This document shows, piece after piece, positions 32,223 through 41,600 of a DNA stretch of 45,076 bases. This DNA comes from an uncultured Aureispira sp. (lineage in GTDB: Bacteria > Bacteroidota > Bacteroidia > Chitinophagales > Saprospiraceae), in NCBI GenBank assembly GCA_937942475.1, contig CALDEP010000008.1:1-45076 (forward strand), in the 5' to 3' direction. Under the pieces are notes generated by a model. The model had not been told where the DNA came from, made no database searches, and worked only from the letters and a program-made list of their open reading frames with translations. The position numbers were made by a program, and so were the translations under genes. How positions within the stretch are numbered: the first letter of the stretch is position 1; every line of letters begins with the position of its first letter.

Positions 32223-32830
32223 CGTTTCTCAATATACTTTTTCAAATTGTACATAGAGTTATAAGGATTATCAACCACGGCTGAATTTGCCAACCAATCA
32301 GGAATACTTCCCCCTGGTTCTGCCACACATTGCTGCACAATTTCCGTCCAACCATTTCCTTTATCTTTAATCAACCAATGTCCTTTCAAGCGTTTTATAC
32401 GAACAATTCCATCATATATAGGTGCTTTTGCATGTGATTCAACAACCGTCATGTCTACCCGAGTAGTACTTGCGTTTGGATAAGAAAACTTAAATCGAGT
32501 GATATTATCTCGATCAGCCACAGGCCAAGGAGCGTCCACCTTATTATATATAGCAACGTTCTCGCTGTTGGGGCGTTCGATTTCTCTTATCTCTATAGAA
32601 TTATACGCCCATTCATATCGACTAGGGACATCTTTAAGCGCTGTAATGATTGTAGAAGGCTTTGTTTTTATAGTCATAACCACCTTGTACTCCTTGATTC
32701 CCCATCCTTCTACTTTGCGAGTGTAGACTTTTACGCCATTTTTGTCTTTTGCTAAATCCCAACTTTGTGCTTTAGCCGCAAGGGAAATACTCAACAAAAC
32801 TATAATTAGTACAAAATGTTGCAATTTCAT
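32219..32830 (-). CDS. START-domain lipid-binding protein, secreted
   Basis: A 203-residue protein with a signal peptide (residues 1-21, FVLIIVLLSISLAAKAQ). The remainder is one START/SRPBCC domain: WDLAKDKNGVKVYTRKVEG, FKEYK-like IKEYKVVMTIKTKP, WAYNSIEIREIERPNSENVAIYNK, the typical APWPVADRDNITRF segment (compare the PWP-x-x-x-RD signature of bacterial START proteins), and IPDWLANSAVVDNPYNSMYNLKK at the end. It should carry a hydrophobic ligand such as a lipid in the periplasm. The ligand is not known. It overlaps the convergent gene at its 3' end (32219-32222). Confidence 0.85.
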   Translation of the reverse strand: MKLQHFVLIIVLLSISLAAKAQSWDLAKDKNGVKVYTRKVEGWGIKEYKVVMTIKTKPSTIITALKDVPSRYEWAYNSIEIREIERPNSENVAIYNKVDAPWPVADRDNITRFKFSYPNASTTRVDMTVVESHAKAPIYDGIVRIKRLKGHWLIKDKGNGWTEIVQQCVAEPGGSIPDWLANSAVVDNPYNSMYNLKKYIEKR

Positions 32831-32987
32831 GTTTCAATTTAGGTTTAAATATGATGATCTATGGTAATAATAACAAACAAACTGTTTTTTCAATACTTAA
32901 TTTAATGCTAAAAAGCCACTATTGTTGTGTTTTTTCTGGTTTTAACCCTTTTTTTTTAATAAAAACAAATAAAAATTGTTTTGTTTG

Positions 32988-33050
32988 AAACTTTTTGTTT
33001 TACTTTGACGTATAAACAATACAAGAACGGACAATGAAACAAAAATGTTT
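32988..33050 (+). promoter_or_regulatory. Operator/promoter region of the S24 regulator gene
   Basis: 32988-33009 is 19/22 identical to 9917-9938 before the glucosaminidase gene and contains AAAC-N5-GTTT. A further AAAC-N6-GTTT lies at 33037-33050, and TTTTATT / AATAAAA arms (33053-33059 with 33065-33071) sit just before the ATG. Dense symmetric sites before a repressor-like gene suggest autoregulation. Confidence 0.5.
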
Positions 33051-33081
33051 GTTTTTATTTGTTGAATAAAACAAAAAAACT

Positions 33082-33861
33082 ATGACTGAAAAAGAATTAT
33101 TGAATCAACGTTTTAAAATTGTCTTCCAACATTTGGTAGAGAAAGGAGAAGTTGTCAAGAGCTCTAGAGAGAAAGGTATGTCTAGTTTTGCGGAAAAAAT
33201 CATGGGGAATAAAAGTTATGGTCATATCATTAGAGCCTATCTAAAAGATAGTGATGCTAGAACGATTACCTACCCACAAGCCAAACGTTTGGTCAACCAT
33301 TATAGTGTCAATTGGACGTATATGTTTGAAGGAAAAGGAGCTATTTTTGTTTCTGAAGAAGAAGAGGAAGAAGATTTCTCTATGAATGAAATGTCTGCTG
33401 GTTCTCCAAAATCAGATGATGTCTTCACCAAAACCAATGTTCCCAAACATAAAACAAACATTGTGTTTTCTTCTATTTCTGCATTTGCAAGTAGTACCGT
33501 AGATGTTGGGGTACACGCAGATTCTGAGCGTTTCTATATTCCTGGTATGCAAGGAGAACACATCGCCTTCTATATTAAAGGGGAATCTATGATCCCAACT
33601 ATTTCCGATGGAGATATGGTCATTTGTCGCTCTTTAGATTCTAACGAACGCATCACTGAAAATGAAATTTACGCAATCGTTACTTCTAGTGGTAATGTTA
33701 TGGTGAAACGGGTTCAGAAAATATTCAATAAACACCGCCAATTACAGGGTATCAAGTGTATTTCTGATAATTACTTAGAACATGATCCTTTTACACTCAC
33801 CATTAGTGAAGTTCAAAAATTGCTTAAAGTAGAACGTAAATTAACAGGAATAGGACTTTAA
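33082..33861 (+). CDS. HTH + S24 (LexA/CI-like) transcriptional regulator
   Basis: A 259-residue protein. Residues 5-90 form a helical DNA-binding domain (FKIVFQHLVEKGEV, SSFAEKIMGNKSYGHIIRAYL, TYPQAKRLVNHYSVNWTYMFEGKG). An acidic linker (EEEEEEDF) leads to the S24 domain with GESMIPTISDGDMVI (S169) and VMVKRVQK (K209), the Ser-Lys pair of LexA/UmuD/CI proteins, 40 residues apart. It is thus a dimeric repressor of the CI/LexA kind. The only Ala-Gly in the linker (MSAGSPK) is about 62 residues before the Ser, versus 34 in LexA, so LexA-like self-cleavage is doubtful. Symmetric AAAC/GTTT sites upstream suggest autoregulation. An HTH-less paralogue follows after 76 bases. Confidence 0.88.
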   Translation: MTEKELLNQRFKIVFQHLVEKGEVVKSSREKGMSSFAEKIMGNKSYGHIIRAYLKDSDARTITYPQAKRLVNHYSVNWTYMFEGKGAIFVSEEEEEEDFSMNEMSAGSPKSDDVFTKTNVPKHKTNIVFSSISAFASSTVDVGVHADSERFYIPGMQGEHIAFYIKGESMIPTISDGDMVICRSLDSNERITENEIYAIVTSSGNVMVKRVQKIFNKHRQLQGIKCISDNYLEHDPFTLTISEVQKLLKVERKLTGIGL

Positions 33862-33937
33862 TACAGCTTTCTTATTCTTATTTACATTCAATTATCCACT
33901 ATCCACTATTTACTTTATTGTTTTAAAACCTCTTGTT

Positions 33938-34246
33938 ATGAATAATCTAGCATTTTATATTCAAGGAAACTCTATGGCACCAACAATTGCCAATGGAGAC
34001 ATGGTCATCTGTAGAGAGTTAGAACCATTTGAAAACATAGAAGAAAATGAACTTTACGCTGTCATTACCACAACGGGTATTGTCATGATCAAAAGAGTTC
34101 AAAAAGTAAAGTGGAACGGAAACAGTCAAATTAGACAACTTAATTTGGCCTCTGACAACGCTATGTTAGAACCTGATTTCCAAATTTCAGGTCATAACAT
34201 CCGCACCCTCCTAAAAGTAGAGCAGCGACTACCTGCTACGGCTTAA
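33938..34246 (+). CDS. Stand-alone S24 domain protein (HTH-less paralogue)
   Basis: A 102-residue protein consisting of an S24 domain only. It starts right at LAFYIQGNSMAPTIANGDMVICREL (S12) and has GIVMIKRVQKV (K52), the same 40-residue Ser-Lys spacing as the upstream regulator. The two share long identical blocks (GDMVICR, KRVQK, LLKVE). There is no DNA-binding part, no UmuC partner and no sign of truncation: the ATG is clean and the domain is whole. S24 domains dimerise, so it may form heterodimers with the upstream protein and modulate it. It probably shares a transcript with that gene. Confidence 0.8.
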   Translation: MNNLAFYIQGNSMAPTIANGDMVICRELEPFENIEENELYAVITTTGIVMIKRVQKVKWNGNSQIRQLNLASDNAMLEPDFQISGHNIRTLLKVEQRLPATA

Positions 34247-34325
34247 TTTCATCCAAAATCATTGTATTCATCAATTTATTCTGATAAAATACCATTGGTA
34301 AAAATTGTGAATACCTTTATTTATA

Positions 34326-34356
34326 AACAAGGGCTTTTAGCTAATGAGCCCTTGTT
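34326..34356 (+). terminator. Hairpin after the S24 pair
   Basis: AACAAGGGCT / AGCCCTTGTT (34326-34335 with 34347-34356) is a perfect 10-bp stem. The next T run starts about 12 bases later, so termination is uncertain. The rest of the 419-base gap to the next gene holds only the following terminator; no gene is seen. Confidence 0.5.
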
Positions 34357-34494
34357 GACGCACCTATTTTTACGTATACCTAAACCACTCCCTAAAGCTT
34401 GTAAAATACAAAGTAACACAACCCATTCTTATAACCACAAAAACGTTTCGCCTATAAGTTAAACTGATTTTTAATTTGCTAAGTTCGAGAACAT

Positions 34495-34536
34495 AAAACT
34501 GCCTTCCATACCGCAATTGGAAGGCAGTTTTTTTTA
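34495..34536 (+). terminator. Strong intrinsic terminator
   Basis: AAAACTGCCTTCC / GGAAGGCAGTTTT (34495-34507 with 34519-34531) forms a 13-bp stem, followed by T8. It probably ends the S24 gene pair's transcript. Confidence 0.88.
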
Positions 34537-34665
34537 TGCCCATACGCCAAAGATCAGCTACAATGGCATCTAACTTATAAATTGGGACACTCAAAGGTAG
34601 TCTCAGAAACACCCCTTGTTAATAATATTATAGCCAGCATATATTCAAGTCAAAAAAAATTACTC

Positions 34666-35169
34666 ATGAAATTCACCTTTTTATTTATTTTCCTTCTATT
34701 CTCCTGTCATCTTCAGGCGCAAGAAACAGAAAAGCCAATTAGAACAATAAAAGTCCATCCAAAACCCAAATCAGTAGAAGTAATTAACAGGGCTTCTATG
34801 ATTATAATTGCAGAGGAAATGCCTATGTTTCGAGATACCAATTGCTTGAAATTACCAAGTCTAAAAGAACAGAAAGCTTGTGCAGATCAAAAGTTGATGC
34901 AATTTATCTCTAGAAACCTCTATTGTTCTGATTCATTAAGAGCGAATACAATAGATGCTACCGTTATACTTTCTTATACCCTTGCAACAGATGGATCTAT
35001 CAATAATATTCAAGTATTAAGAGGCAGTCAAAATGTCCTTTTTGCCCAAGAATGCATTCGAGTTTTAAAGCTGACCGTAGAGCAGAATGGCCCTTGGATT
35101 CCTGCTAGACAAAGAGGGCAAGTCATTCCCATTCAGATGAACTTACCTTTTAGATTGCGTATCAGATAA
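34666..35169 (+). CDS. Secreted TonB C-terminal-domain protein (paralogue 1)
   Basis: 167 residues from the ATG at 34666, which gives a signal peptide (MKFTFLFIFLLFSCHLQAQ). The earlier in-frame ATG would add 28 residues before it. The mature part ends in a TonB_C-like domain: ATVILSYTLATDGSINNIQVLRG, FAQECIRVLKL, GPWIPARQRGQVIPIQMNLPFRLRI. Before it is the C-x(n)-KACADQKLMQFISRNL block usual in Saprospiria proteins of this type. Unlike true TonB it lacks an inner-membrane anchor, a proline-rich spacer and ExbBD partners, so it is a secreted TonB_C-fold protein of unknown role. The next gene is a diverged tandem copy. Confidence 0.75.
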   Translation: MKFTFLFIFLLFSCHLQAQETEKPIRTIKVHPKPKSVEVINRASMIIIAEEMPMFRDTNCLKLPSLKEQKACADQKLMQFISRNLYCSDSLRANTIDATVILSYTLATDGSINNIQVLRGSQNVLFAQECIRVLKLTVEQNGPWIPARQRGQVIPIQMNLPFRLRIR

Positions 35170-35179
35170 AAATTGACCG

Positions 35180-35668
35180 ATGAAAATTATTGCTTTTACG
35201 TTCTTAATTAGTTTCCTAGCCTACCAAACTACTCTTGCCCAATACAACATTCCTCCAGAGCTTCTATTGGAAGAAGAAGAGGAAGAAAAACCATCTGTAA
35301 CACTTTCACCCTACCCTATATGGATTCCTCCATACTTTACTAGTTGCGAAGACGATTCTAGTCATTATAACTCTAAAAAAGAATGTTCTGATCAAAAACT
35401 GCTCAACTATATTTACACCACATTAAGCTATCCTGATACTGCAAAAACAAACCAAATAGAAGGAATGGTCGTGCTTACTTTTCTTATCAAAAAAGAAGGC
35501 TGGATAGATCCTAATAGCATCAAAGTGCTTAGAGATATTGGGTATGGATGCGGGGAAGAAGCTCTGAGAATTGTTCAGAGTTTTAACGAGCAATTAGGAC
35601 AATGGTCTTTTTTTGGCAAGCCTGAAGACATACGCTACAATCTACCGATTCGATTCAAATTAAACTGA
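35180..35668 (+). CDS. Secreted TonB C-terminal-domain protein (paralogue 2)
   Basis: 162 residues with a signal peptide (MKIIAFTFLISFLAYQTTLAQ). An acidic run (EEEEEEK) is followed by CEDDSSHYNSKKECSDQKLLNYIYTTLSYP, the same block as in paralogue 1. The TonB_C-like domain is GMVVLTFLIKKEGWIDPNSIKVLRDIG, CGEEALRIVQSF, IRYNLPIRFKLN. It starts 10 bases after paralogue 1 and is translated from the same message. The two are about as similar as an old tandem duplication would be. The function is unknown; TonB_C domains outside TonB proteins probably bind other envelope proteins. Confidence 0.75.
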   Translation: MKIIAFTFLISFLAYQTTLAQYNIPPELLLEEEEEEKPSVTLSPYPIWIPPYFTSCEDDSSHYNSKKECSDQKLLNYIYTTLSYPDTAKTNQIEGMVVLTFLIKKEGWIDPNSIKVLRDIGYGCGEEALRIVQSFNEQLGQWSFFGKPEDIRYNLPIRFKLN

Positions 35669-35840
35669 TTGGCTTTCTATTTTTTTTATGTATGATTCTA
35701 GACGCTTTAAACGTATTTAGGATCTTATTTTTTTGCATACAAACAACATAAACAAGGCTGTAAATTAAAGCATTATCAAAATAATTAATTTAATCATTAA
35801 TATTTTTTTGTTGCAAACAATAGAATTCATTTAATATATA

Positions 35841-35848
35841 TACTTTTG
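35841..35848 (+). promoter_or_regulatory. -7 box of the diheme lipoprotein operon
   Basis: TACTTTTG matches TAnnTTTG. The nearest TTG ends 27 bases upstream, longer than usual. The leader would be about 90 bases. The rest of the 273-base gap is AT-rich without features. Confidence 0.4.
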
Positions 35849-35941
35849 CGCAGCCCTTGACGATCAAATCATTAATTAAAAAGGTTTTAAGCATAAAAAG
35901 TTAAATCACCTTTTAATCATTTAAATAGATTAAAATCATTT

Positions 35942-36919
35942 ATGTTGTCTAATTATCACAAACAGAAAAATTATTTCCCACTATTTATCCTGTTTTTTTT
36001 CTTTGCTCAAGCTTGTCAGAAAGAACATGAATTGTCCGAAGAAGATTTCCCTAGCAAACTTTCAGCTGCTAATATTTTTAGTGGCACTCTATCGGACTTA
36101 GCGCCTTATTCAGATTACATTCCCTATGAATTGGCTTCTGAATTATTTTCAGATTATGCAGAAAAACAACGTCTAATTAAGTTGCCTGCTGGCACCCAAA
36201 TGACAAAAATCAACGATGTACTTCCTATTTTTCCTGAAGGAACTTCTATCGTTAAAACATTTTATTACTGGAACGACAAAAGAGATGCTTCCAAAGGAAA
36301 AAGAATCCTTGAATCTAGAGTTTTATTGCTAAAAAATGGCAGCTGGTTATATGGAACTTATCAATGGAATAGCGACCAAACAGAGGCTTATTTGCTGACT
36401 AGTGGTTCTGATCAATTGGTCAATTGGGTTGATGAAGATGGAATTCCAAATGCAACCAGTTATCGAATTCCAAATATGACAGAATGTACGACTTGTCATC
36501 AGCAGAGTATGCACGTAAAACCTCTTGGCCCTAAATTACACAACCTCCATCTATTAGTCAATAATAATGGATCGCTCATCAATCAACTAACTTATTTCCA
36601 GAACATTGGCTTGATGAACAACTTTGATATTAGTACGATATCAGCAATTCCAAACTACAAAGACAGCAACCTCACTAAGGAACAAAAAAGCCGTGCTTAT
36701 TTAGATGCTAATTGCGGTCATTGTCACAATCCTCATGGAACGTCCAATGATCTAGAATTGGATTTAAGGTATCATACGCCTTTGGAAAACACCGCTATTT
36801 TAGGCAGTCAGTCCGTATTGATCGAACGATTAGAATCGGGACAAATGCCCTTAATTGGAACAAGTGTTTTAGATCGGGCATATGTTCAACAAATTACTCA
36901 ATACCTAAATAGTCTATAA
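35942..36919 (+). CDS. Diheme c-type cytochrome-like lipoprotein
   Basis: 325 residues. The N-terminal hydrophobic stretch ends in FFFFAQACQKE, a lipobox-like signal with the lipidated Cys. Two haem c sites are present: C182-T-T-C-H186 and C258-G-H-C-H262. The surrounding sequence (FPEGTSIVKTFYYW, LLLKNGSWLYGTYQWN, PNMTECTTCHQQ, LGPKLHNL, YLDANCGHCHNPHG, ESGQMPLIGTSVLD) matches a conserved Bacteroidota family of diheme proteins called SO_2930-like. The role, probably periplasmic electron transfer or a copper/redox function, is not proven. It is followed one base later by a barrel-like protein gene and then a DsbA-family gene. Confidence 0.85.
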   Translation: MLSNYHKQKNYFPLFILFFFFAQACQKEHELSEEDFPSKLSAANIFSGTLSDLAPYSDYIPYELASELFSDYAEKQRLIKLPAGTQMTKINDVLPIFPEGTSIVKTFYYWNDKRDASKGKRILESRVLLLKNGSWLYGTYQWNSDQTEAYLLTSGSDQLVNWVDEDGIPNATSYRIPNMTECTTCHQQSMHVKPLGPKLHNLHLLVNNNGSLINQLTYFQNIGLMNNFDISTISAIPNYKDSNLTKEQKSRAYLDANCGHCHNPHGTSNDLELDLRYHTPLENTAILGSQSVLIERLESGQMPLIGTSVLDRAYVQQITQYLNSL

Positions 36920-36920
36920 G

Positions 36921-37655
36921 ATGAAAACTTGTTTAATTTTAATCGTCATAAGCTTGCTCTTAACGGATGCCAAATATGGACAAGCACAAGGAGTAAATTG
37001 GTTGGCTAGCAAATGGTCTTTGGAAGCGGTCTTTTCTCCAAATTATTCTAATCGTATATTGACCAATTCAGGCAATGAACAGTGGCACAAGGAGGAAAGA
37101 GATGGTGCAGAAATTGGAAGAATGGGCTACAGTACTCGATTTGTTTTGAATCATCACGTTCATGAACGTTGGCAAATTAGTCTAGGTTTGGGCTATGCTA
37201 GTATTGGCTTTGATACAAAGCCTGTTGCCTTATCTTGGGCAAGTACGGTTTCCGATGCGCCAAGTGAACTGCGTACTTCTTCTCGATACTCCTATGCTGG
37301 CATTTATTTATTGGGCAATTATAAACTAGTACAACTCAATCGTTGGAATTGTTATTTAACTTTTGGCGCTGTGATGCATACTTATCTTGATAAAAACACG
37401 GTAACATCAAGCAAAATTAATGGTAATTGGAGCAGCAATTCAAACTGGGGATCTGAATACGACCGTCATAATTTATTTGCTATTTTGGGTATTCGTAATA
37501 CTTATCAATTGATCAATGGACTTTCTTTGGTTGCGAATCTTAATTTTTCTCAAGCAGTAACGCCTAGCAACAATCAGTCTAGGACAAAAGAGTTGCTTAA
37601 TTATTTGAGTTTGGATGTAGGTTTACAATTTCGTTTTGGGCGTAAACCTAAATAG
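36921..37655 (+). CDS. Predicted outer-membrane beta-barrel protein
   Basis: 244 residues with a signal peptide (residues 1-22, LILIVISLLLTDAKYGQAQ). The mature part consists of repeated amphipathic strands with aromatic ends (TRFVLNHHVHERWQISLGLGYASIGF, YAGIYLLGNYKLVQLNRWNCYLTFGAVMHTYL, LSLVANLNFSQAV) and ends with LGLQFRFG-like VGLQFRFGRKPK, where a terminal aromatic is common in outer-membrane barrels. The exact family is not recognised. Its ATG begins one base after the diheme lipoprotein stop, so the two are tightly coupled and may form one envelope redox module with the next gene. Confidence 0.65.
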   Translation: MKTCLILIVISLLLTDAKYGQAQGVNWLASKWSLEAVFSPNYSNRILTNSGNEQWHKEERDGAEIGRMGYSTRFVLNHHVHERWQISLGLGYASIGFDTKPVALSWASTVSDAPSELRTSSRYSYAGIYLLGNYKLVQLNRWNCYLTFGAVMHTYLDKNTVTSSKINGNWSSNSNWGSEYDRHNLFAILGIRNTYQLINGLSLVANLNFSQAVTPSNNQSRTKELLNYLSLDVGLQFRFGRKPK

Positions 37656-37711
37656 TATAGTTTTGTTATGAATCCTTGAAGCGGTTTAATAACTTTAAAA
37701 TATCGAGTCAT

Positions 37712-38497
37712 ATGAAAATTGGAATCGTACTATTTATAATGCTTTCAAGTAGTATCTCTTTGTTGGCACAATCAAATTCAAAAAAAGAAATGAAAGAAGA
37801 AAAAATAAAAATAGAAATTTGGAGTGATGTCGTTTGTCCTTTTTGCTTTATAGGCAAGAAAAAAATGGAGCAAGCCATCACTAAATTAAAGGCAGAAGAT
37901 AAGGTTGAAATCATCTGGCGCAGCTTTCAATTAGATCCTGACTTGCCTAAGAATACCGCTTTGCCTTCTATCCAATATCTTTCGGAAAGAAAAGGTTATC
38001 CAATCGATCAAATTAAAGGTATGTGTACTCAATTAAGTACACAGGGTAAAAGTTATGCCATTGACTTTGATTTTGACAAAGCACTTACGTTTAACACCTT
38101 AGATGTTCATCGCTTAATTCAATGGGCGCAATCCTTAGGCTTATCCAATGAATTGAAAGAAGCATTCATGATTGCTTACTTTTCTGAAGGACTAGATTTA
38201 TCAAAAGAAACCAACCTTTATGCTATCGTTGAAAAAGTAGGCTTAAATGTTGAACAGGCAAAAACGGTGCTTCAATCAGATGCTTTTTCCAAAGAGGTAG
38301 CAGAAGATATTAATCGCTCAAAAAAATTGGGTGTAAGAGGCGTTCCTTTCTTTTTAATCAATGAAAAAGAAGTCATTTCAGGTGCTCAAAACGATCAAGT
38401 TTTTGAAAACATGATTGCCGCAGCTTTAAAGAATTTAAAACCAGCAACGCTTACTACGGAAGAGGGTGTTTGCTTACCCAACAAGGAATGTAAGTAA
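37712..38497 (+). CDS. Secreted FrnE-like DsbA-family thiol oxidoreductase
   Basis: 261 residues from the ATG at 37712, giving a signal peptide (MKIGIVLFIMLSSSISLLAQ); a TTG 12 codons upstream is less likely. The domain starts KIKIEIWSDVVCPFCFIGKKKME with the CPFC active site (C42, C45). It continues with IWRSFQLDPDLP and GVRGVPFFLINEKEVISGAQ, whose Val-Pro is the cis-Pro opposite the active site. This is the FrnE/2-hydroxychromene isomerase-like branch of DsbA. Most FrnE-like proteins are cytosolic, so the signal peptide is notable. A C-terminal GVCLPNKEC adds two Cys. It follows the diheme and barrel genes in the same direction. Confidence 0.85.
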   Translation: MKIGIVLFIMLSSSISLLAQSNSKKEMKEEKIKIEIWSDVVCPFCFIGKKKMEQAITKLKAEDKVEIIWRSFQLDPDLPKNTALPSIQYLSERKGYPIDQIKGMCTQLSTQGKSYAIDFDFDKALTFNTLDVHRLIQWAQSLGLSNELKEAFMIAYFSEGLDLSKETNLYAIVEKVGLNVEQAKTVLQSDAFSKEVAEDINRSKKLGVRGVPFFLINEKEVISGAQNDQVFENMIAAALKNLKPATLTTEEGVCLPNKECK

Positions 38498-38550
38498 GTA
38501 ATCTTGATGTCATTCATATCTTAATTCCTCTAGCATTATTACAAAAAACA

Positions 38551-38586
38551 AAAATCACAGCCCAATAAATTGGACTGTGATTTTTT
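38551..38586. terminator. Bidirectional terminator
   Basis: AAAATCACAG pairs with CTGTGATTTT (38551-38560 with 38575-38584), extended by CCAA/TTGG inside; A and T runs lie on the two sides. It lies between the DsbA-family gene and the convergent efflux operon. Confidence 0.8.
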
Positions 38587-38618
38587 ATATAAAGTAGCTT
38601 GCGCTAATTCCATCTTTC

Positions 38619-41600
38619 TTAGTGTTGGAATCCAAAGAGCCCCTTCACAAATTTAGTGACTCGATAAAATAACCAATACATAACGGGTACAACAACCAAG
38701 GTTAAGAAGGTTGCGAAGATCAAACCATAAACAATCGTCCAAGACATTGCACCCCACATAACCGCATTATCACCACCAATAAAGATCTGTGGATCCAAAT
38801 CTGTGATCAATGTCGCAAAGTTTAAGTTAAAGCCAATTGCCAATGGAATCAAACCCAATACGGTTGTAATTGCCGTTAACAGTACGGGTCTTAATCTTGT
38901 TTTACCTCCTGTTATAATGGATTGCTTAATCGCCTCATCGGGAAGATAATCCTGTTCGGTCGTCTTCTTTTCCCTCGATTGTAAGAAATTAATATAATCA
39001 ATCAATACAATCGCATTGTTTACCACAATACCTGCCAAGGAGATAATACCAATTCCTGTCATAATAACCACCAAATCCATCTCTGTCCACCAATAGCCCA
39101 AGAATACCCCAATGGTACTAAATAGGATGGAGAGAATAATGATAAATGGAGAAACAAAGGAGTTAAATTGAGAAACTAGGATTAAGAAAATTGCAAAAAT
39201 AGCAATTAAAAGCGCTTGACTTAAAAAAGCCATATTTTCTGCCATTTCCTCTTGCTCTCCTGTAAAGACATAAGTATAGGCTTCGTCTAGATTCTCACCT
39301 GCATAGTCTTCCATCCCTCTTTTTAATTCGTCTACCACTTCGTTGGCATTGTAGCCTTCCAAGATATTCGAATAAATAGTAATGGTTCTTTTTTCATTCT
39401 TACGTTTTACAGCACTGTAGGTAGAACTTGGACGTTTGCGAGCTACTGCCGAAATTGGCACTTGAACAATTTGCCCACCTGCATCCATATTTCTAAACGT
39501 GACCATTTGATTCATCAAGGCTTCGTTACTATTTCTATCCGCTTCTTTAAAACGCAACATGATGGGATATTCATCTTCTCCATCTTTGTATTTACTAACT
39601 TCCTGACCATACAAAGAGGTATTCAAGGCTCTTGCAATGTCTAAAGTTGATAAACCATATCGTCTAGAAGCTTCTCTATCAATCTCAATAATATCTTGTT
39701 GTACCTTTGAAGAAATATTCATATTCAATTCTTCTACTCCAGGTACATTCAGTGATTTCAAATATCTCAAAGCATTATCGGATACAATCGTCAATTCTCG
39801 CATGGTTTTATCGTCTCCAGAAATTTCCAAGTTAATTGGTTTTCCTGTTGGAGGTCCATCTTTATTTCTATCCACAACCAAAGAAACCCCCGCATAACCT
39901 GTCAAGGCATTTCGAATAGAATCCATGGCATCGTAGGTAGAAAGCCCTTTTCGTTTATCAGAAGACACAAACGCTACCGTAATACGAGCTTTGTTTGGAG
40001 TTGCCCCTGGTTCTGGTGGTGCTGCTGGATCTGCTGTGTTCTCTCCTATTTGTGATAATACAGCATCAACAATCCCTGCATCTTTAAAGGTTCTAATCGA
40101 ACGATCTACCTTTGCTTCTAATTCCTTCATTAGAACATTCGTACTTTGTATGTCACTACCAATGGGTAGTTCTACAAAAGCATTGATGTACAAAGGATCT
40201 GTTTCTGGAAAAAAGACCGTCTTAGGAGGATTACTATTAAATAAAGAAATAGACCCAAACAACAAGGCAATCACTCCAATAAACGTTACGATTGGCATCA
40301 CGCCTTTTAATACAAATCGAATAAAACTATCGTATCCATTTTCTAGCCAAGGCAATACTTTTCCTTGGAATAAAATAGCGCCTGGTCTGAATATGAAATA
40401 ATTCAATAAAGTAAGAATCATCACCATTCCCAAAACATTTCGCAACCACATAGCATCGCTAATATGGGCAAAAATTGCTAAAATGAACATGATCCCTACG
40501 CCCAACAAATTATTAAATAATTTGCGCTTTTCATTCTCCCGAATCAATTGCTCTGCTTCTACTTTCATTAAAACAGAAGCAAATACTGGCGTCAAAATCA
40601 GGGCGACGAATAAAGAAGAACTTAATACAATGATTAAAGTCAAAGGTAAATAGCCCATAAACTCTCCCATTATTCCTGGCCAAAACATCAATGGAACAAA
40701 GGCTGCCAAAGTAGTTGCCGTCGAGGCAATAATGGGCATAGCAACCTCTCCTGCGGCTTTCTTTGAAGCATCTATGCCTGAAAAGCCCTCTTGCCGATAC
40801 CGATAAATGTTCTCAACGACCACAATCGAGTTATCCACGAGCATTCCCAAGGCTAAAATTAATGAGAATAAAACGATTACGTTTAGTGTAATTCCCATGA
40901 TGTTTAGAATTAAAATTCCCATTAACATCGACAATGGAATTGCCAAACCTACAAACATCGCATTTCTAAGCCCTAAAAAGAATAACAAGACAAGAACCAC
41001 CAAAATCACCCCAGAAATAATACTGTTCTGTAAGTTCGCTACTTGATCTCTAGTATTAATAGATTGATCGTTGAAAATTGTCACCTTCAATTCTGCTGGA
41101 AACTTGTTGGCTTTTGCTTTTTCTACAATTAGTTTAATCTGATCAGATGCCGATAGTAAGTTTTCTCCTCCTCTTTTGATAATATCTAAAGAGACGACAG
41201 GTAATTGATCGGAACGAGCAATACTGGTTGGTGTTGCTACGCCTTCTACAACCGTTGCGATGTCTTTGATAAAGACAGGATTTTGGAACTCACTTTTGAT
41301 GATAATGTTCTCAATTTCCTCCATGCTTTTGAACTCTCCAACCACACGTACCGAACGATTAAAGCCGTTGAAGTTACGTTCTCCAGCAGACATCGTGATG
41401 TTCTCCATTGCAATTGCATTGGCAATATCACTAAAGCTAATTTTCTTGGCTTGCATTTGTTTCCAATCCACGTCAATTTGCACCTCTTTATCAGAAGTTC
41501 CCTTTAGCTTAACTTCTGAAATTTCAGAAAGTTTTTCGATTTCATTTTGCAAATACTCACCAAAAGAACGCAATTCATCGTTAGAATAACTTCCAGACAG

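Noticed and set aside
33388-33405. Ala-Gly in the S24 regulator linker as a LexA-like self-cleavage site
   Set aside because: It lies about 62 residues before the catalytic Ser (34 in LexA), inside a different linker context; cleavage there is not supported.
34262-34462. Open frame of 66 codons after the S24 pair
   Set aside because: No start context, low-complexity translation without recognisable domain, and it contains a hairpin; judged non-coding.
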